From Lachnospiraceae bacterium (GTDB taxonomy: Bacteria > Bacillota > Clostridia > Lachnospirales > Lachnospiraceae): a stretch of DNA of 28,601 nucleotides. The DNA lies in contig JAHZAV010000029.1 in NCBI GenBank assembly GCA_019423745.1, positions 1-28,601 on the forward strand, given 5' to 3'. Made by a program: the position numbers and the translations under genes. The notes beneath the pieces were generated by a model that was not told the DNA's origin, did no database searches, and worked only from the letters and a program-made list of their open reading frames with translations. This document shows, piece by piece, positions 28,598 to 28,601 of the stretch (within the stretch, counting starts at the first letter, position 1; every line of letters starts with the position of its first letter).

Positions 28598-28601
28598 AAA
28601 A

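Noticed and set aside
1..28601. CRISPR arrays, tRNA or rRNA genes, transposases, integrase or attachment sites
   Set aside because: No regularly spaced repeats, cloverleaf signatures or transposase/integrase-like proteins were found. The direct and inverted repeats present are explained as operators and terminators.

Overview
The window looks like a chromosomal segment of a low-to-mid GC, strictly anaerobic gut Firmicute, most likely Lachnospiraceae. The pointers are an oxygen-sensitive glycyl radical enzyme with its activase, a tRNA-sensing T-box leader, a yjdF-type RNA leader, a DUF6472-type Cys-rich protein, YczE/YitT-like membrane proteins, and Shine-Dalgarno sites of the AGGAGG type. No rRNA, tRNA, CRISPR array, insertion sequence or phage gene was seen. 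Assignment below family level is not possible from this sequence alone.

Layout. (1) 71-4168, minus strand: a tight five-gene operon holding a small CxxC protein, a YczE-like membrane protein, a threonine-aldolase-like PLP enzyme, YaaA, and a fusion of a Cof-type HAD phosphatase to an alkyltransferase-like (ATL) domain. (2) 4335-5825, plus: a stand-alone Lon-like AAA+ ATPase without a protease domain. (3) 5884-11422: a LacI-family repressor divergent from a glycyl radical enzyme, its radical-SAM activase and a zinc alcohol dehydrogenase. Both divergent promoters (17-bp spacers) and two matching 14-bp operators are readable. (4) 11507-14623, minus: an ECF sigma factor with its membrane anti-sigma factor, then a MarR regulator coupled to a membrane-protein/cytidylate-kinase-like fusion, with a 39-bp perfect palindrome at the MarR promoter.

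(5) 14756-23078, minus: the most interesting part. A putative long operon encodes, in order of transcription, a Lys/Thr-rich lipoprotein, a DltA-like adenylation enzyme, a fold-III PLP decarboxylase-like protein, a DltC-like carrier protein, an MBOAT acyltransferase (DltB-like), an SGNH protein (DltD-like), two cryptic small ORFs, and an OmpR-type response regulator with its histidine kinase. This resembles a D-alanylation (dlt) system, but the embedded PLP decarboxylase and altered adenylation-pocket residues suggest that something other than D-alanine is loaded and transferred to a cell-envelope polymer. An attractive precedent is BtrK of butirosin biosynthesis, which decarboxylates glutamyl-carrier protein to GABA-carrier protein.

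(6) 23276-25673, minus: an XRE-TPR regulator, three very small genes (one of 52 residues) and a 5'-truncated rifampin ADP-ribosyltransferase (arr). (7) 25738-28597: a membrane protein with a C-terminal EF-Tu-domain-2-like barrel, YjdF under a probable yjdF riboswitch (minus strand), and a BASS-family transporter controlled by a T-box leader whose specifier reads best as AUC (Ile).
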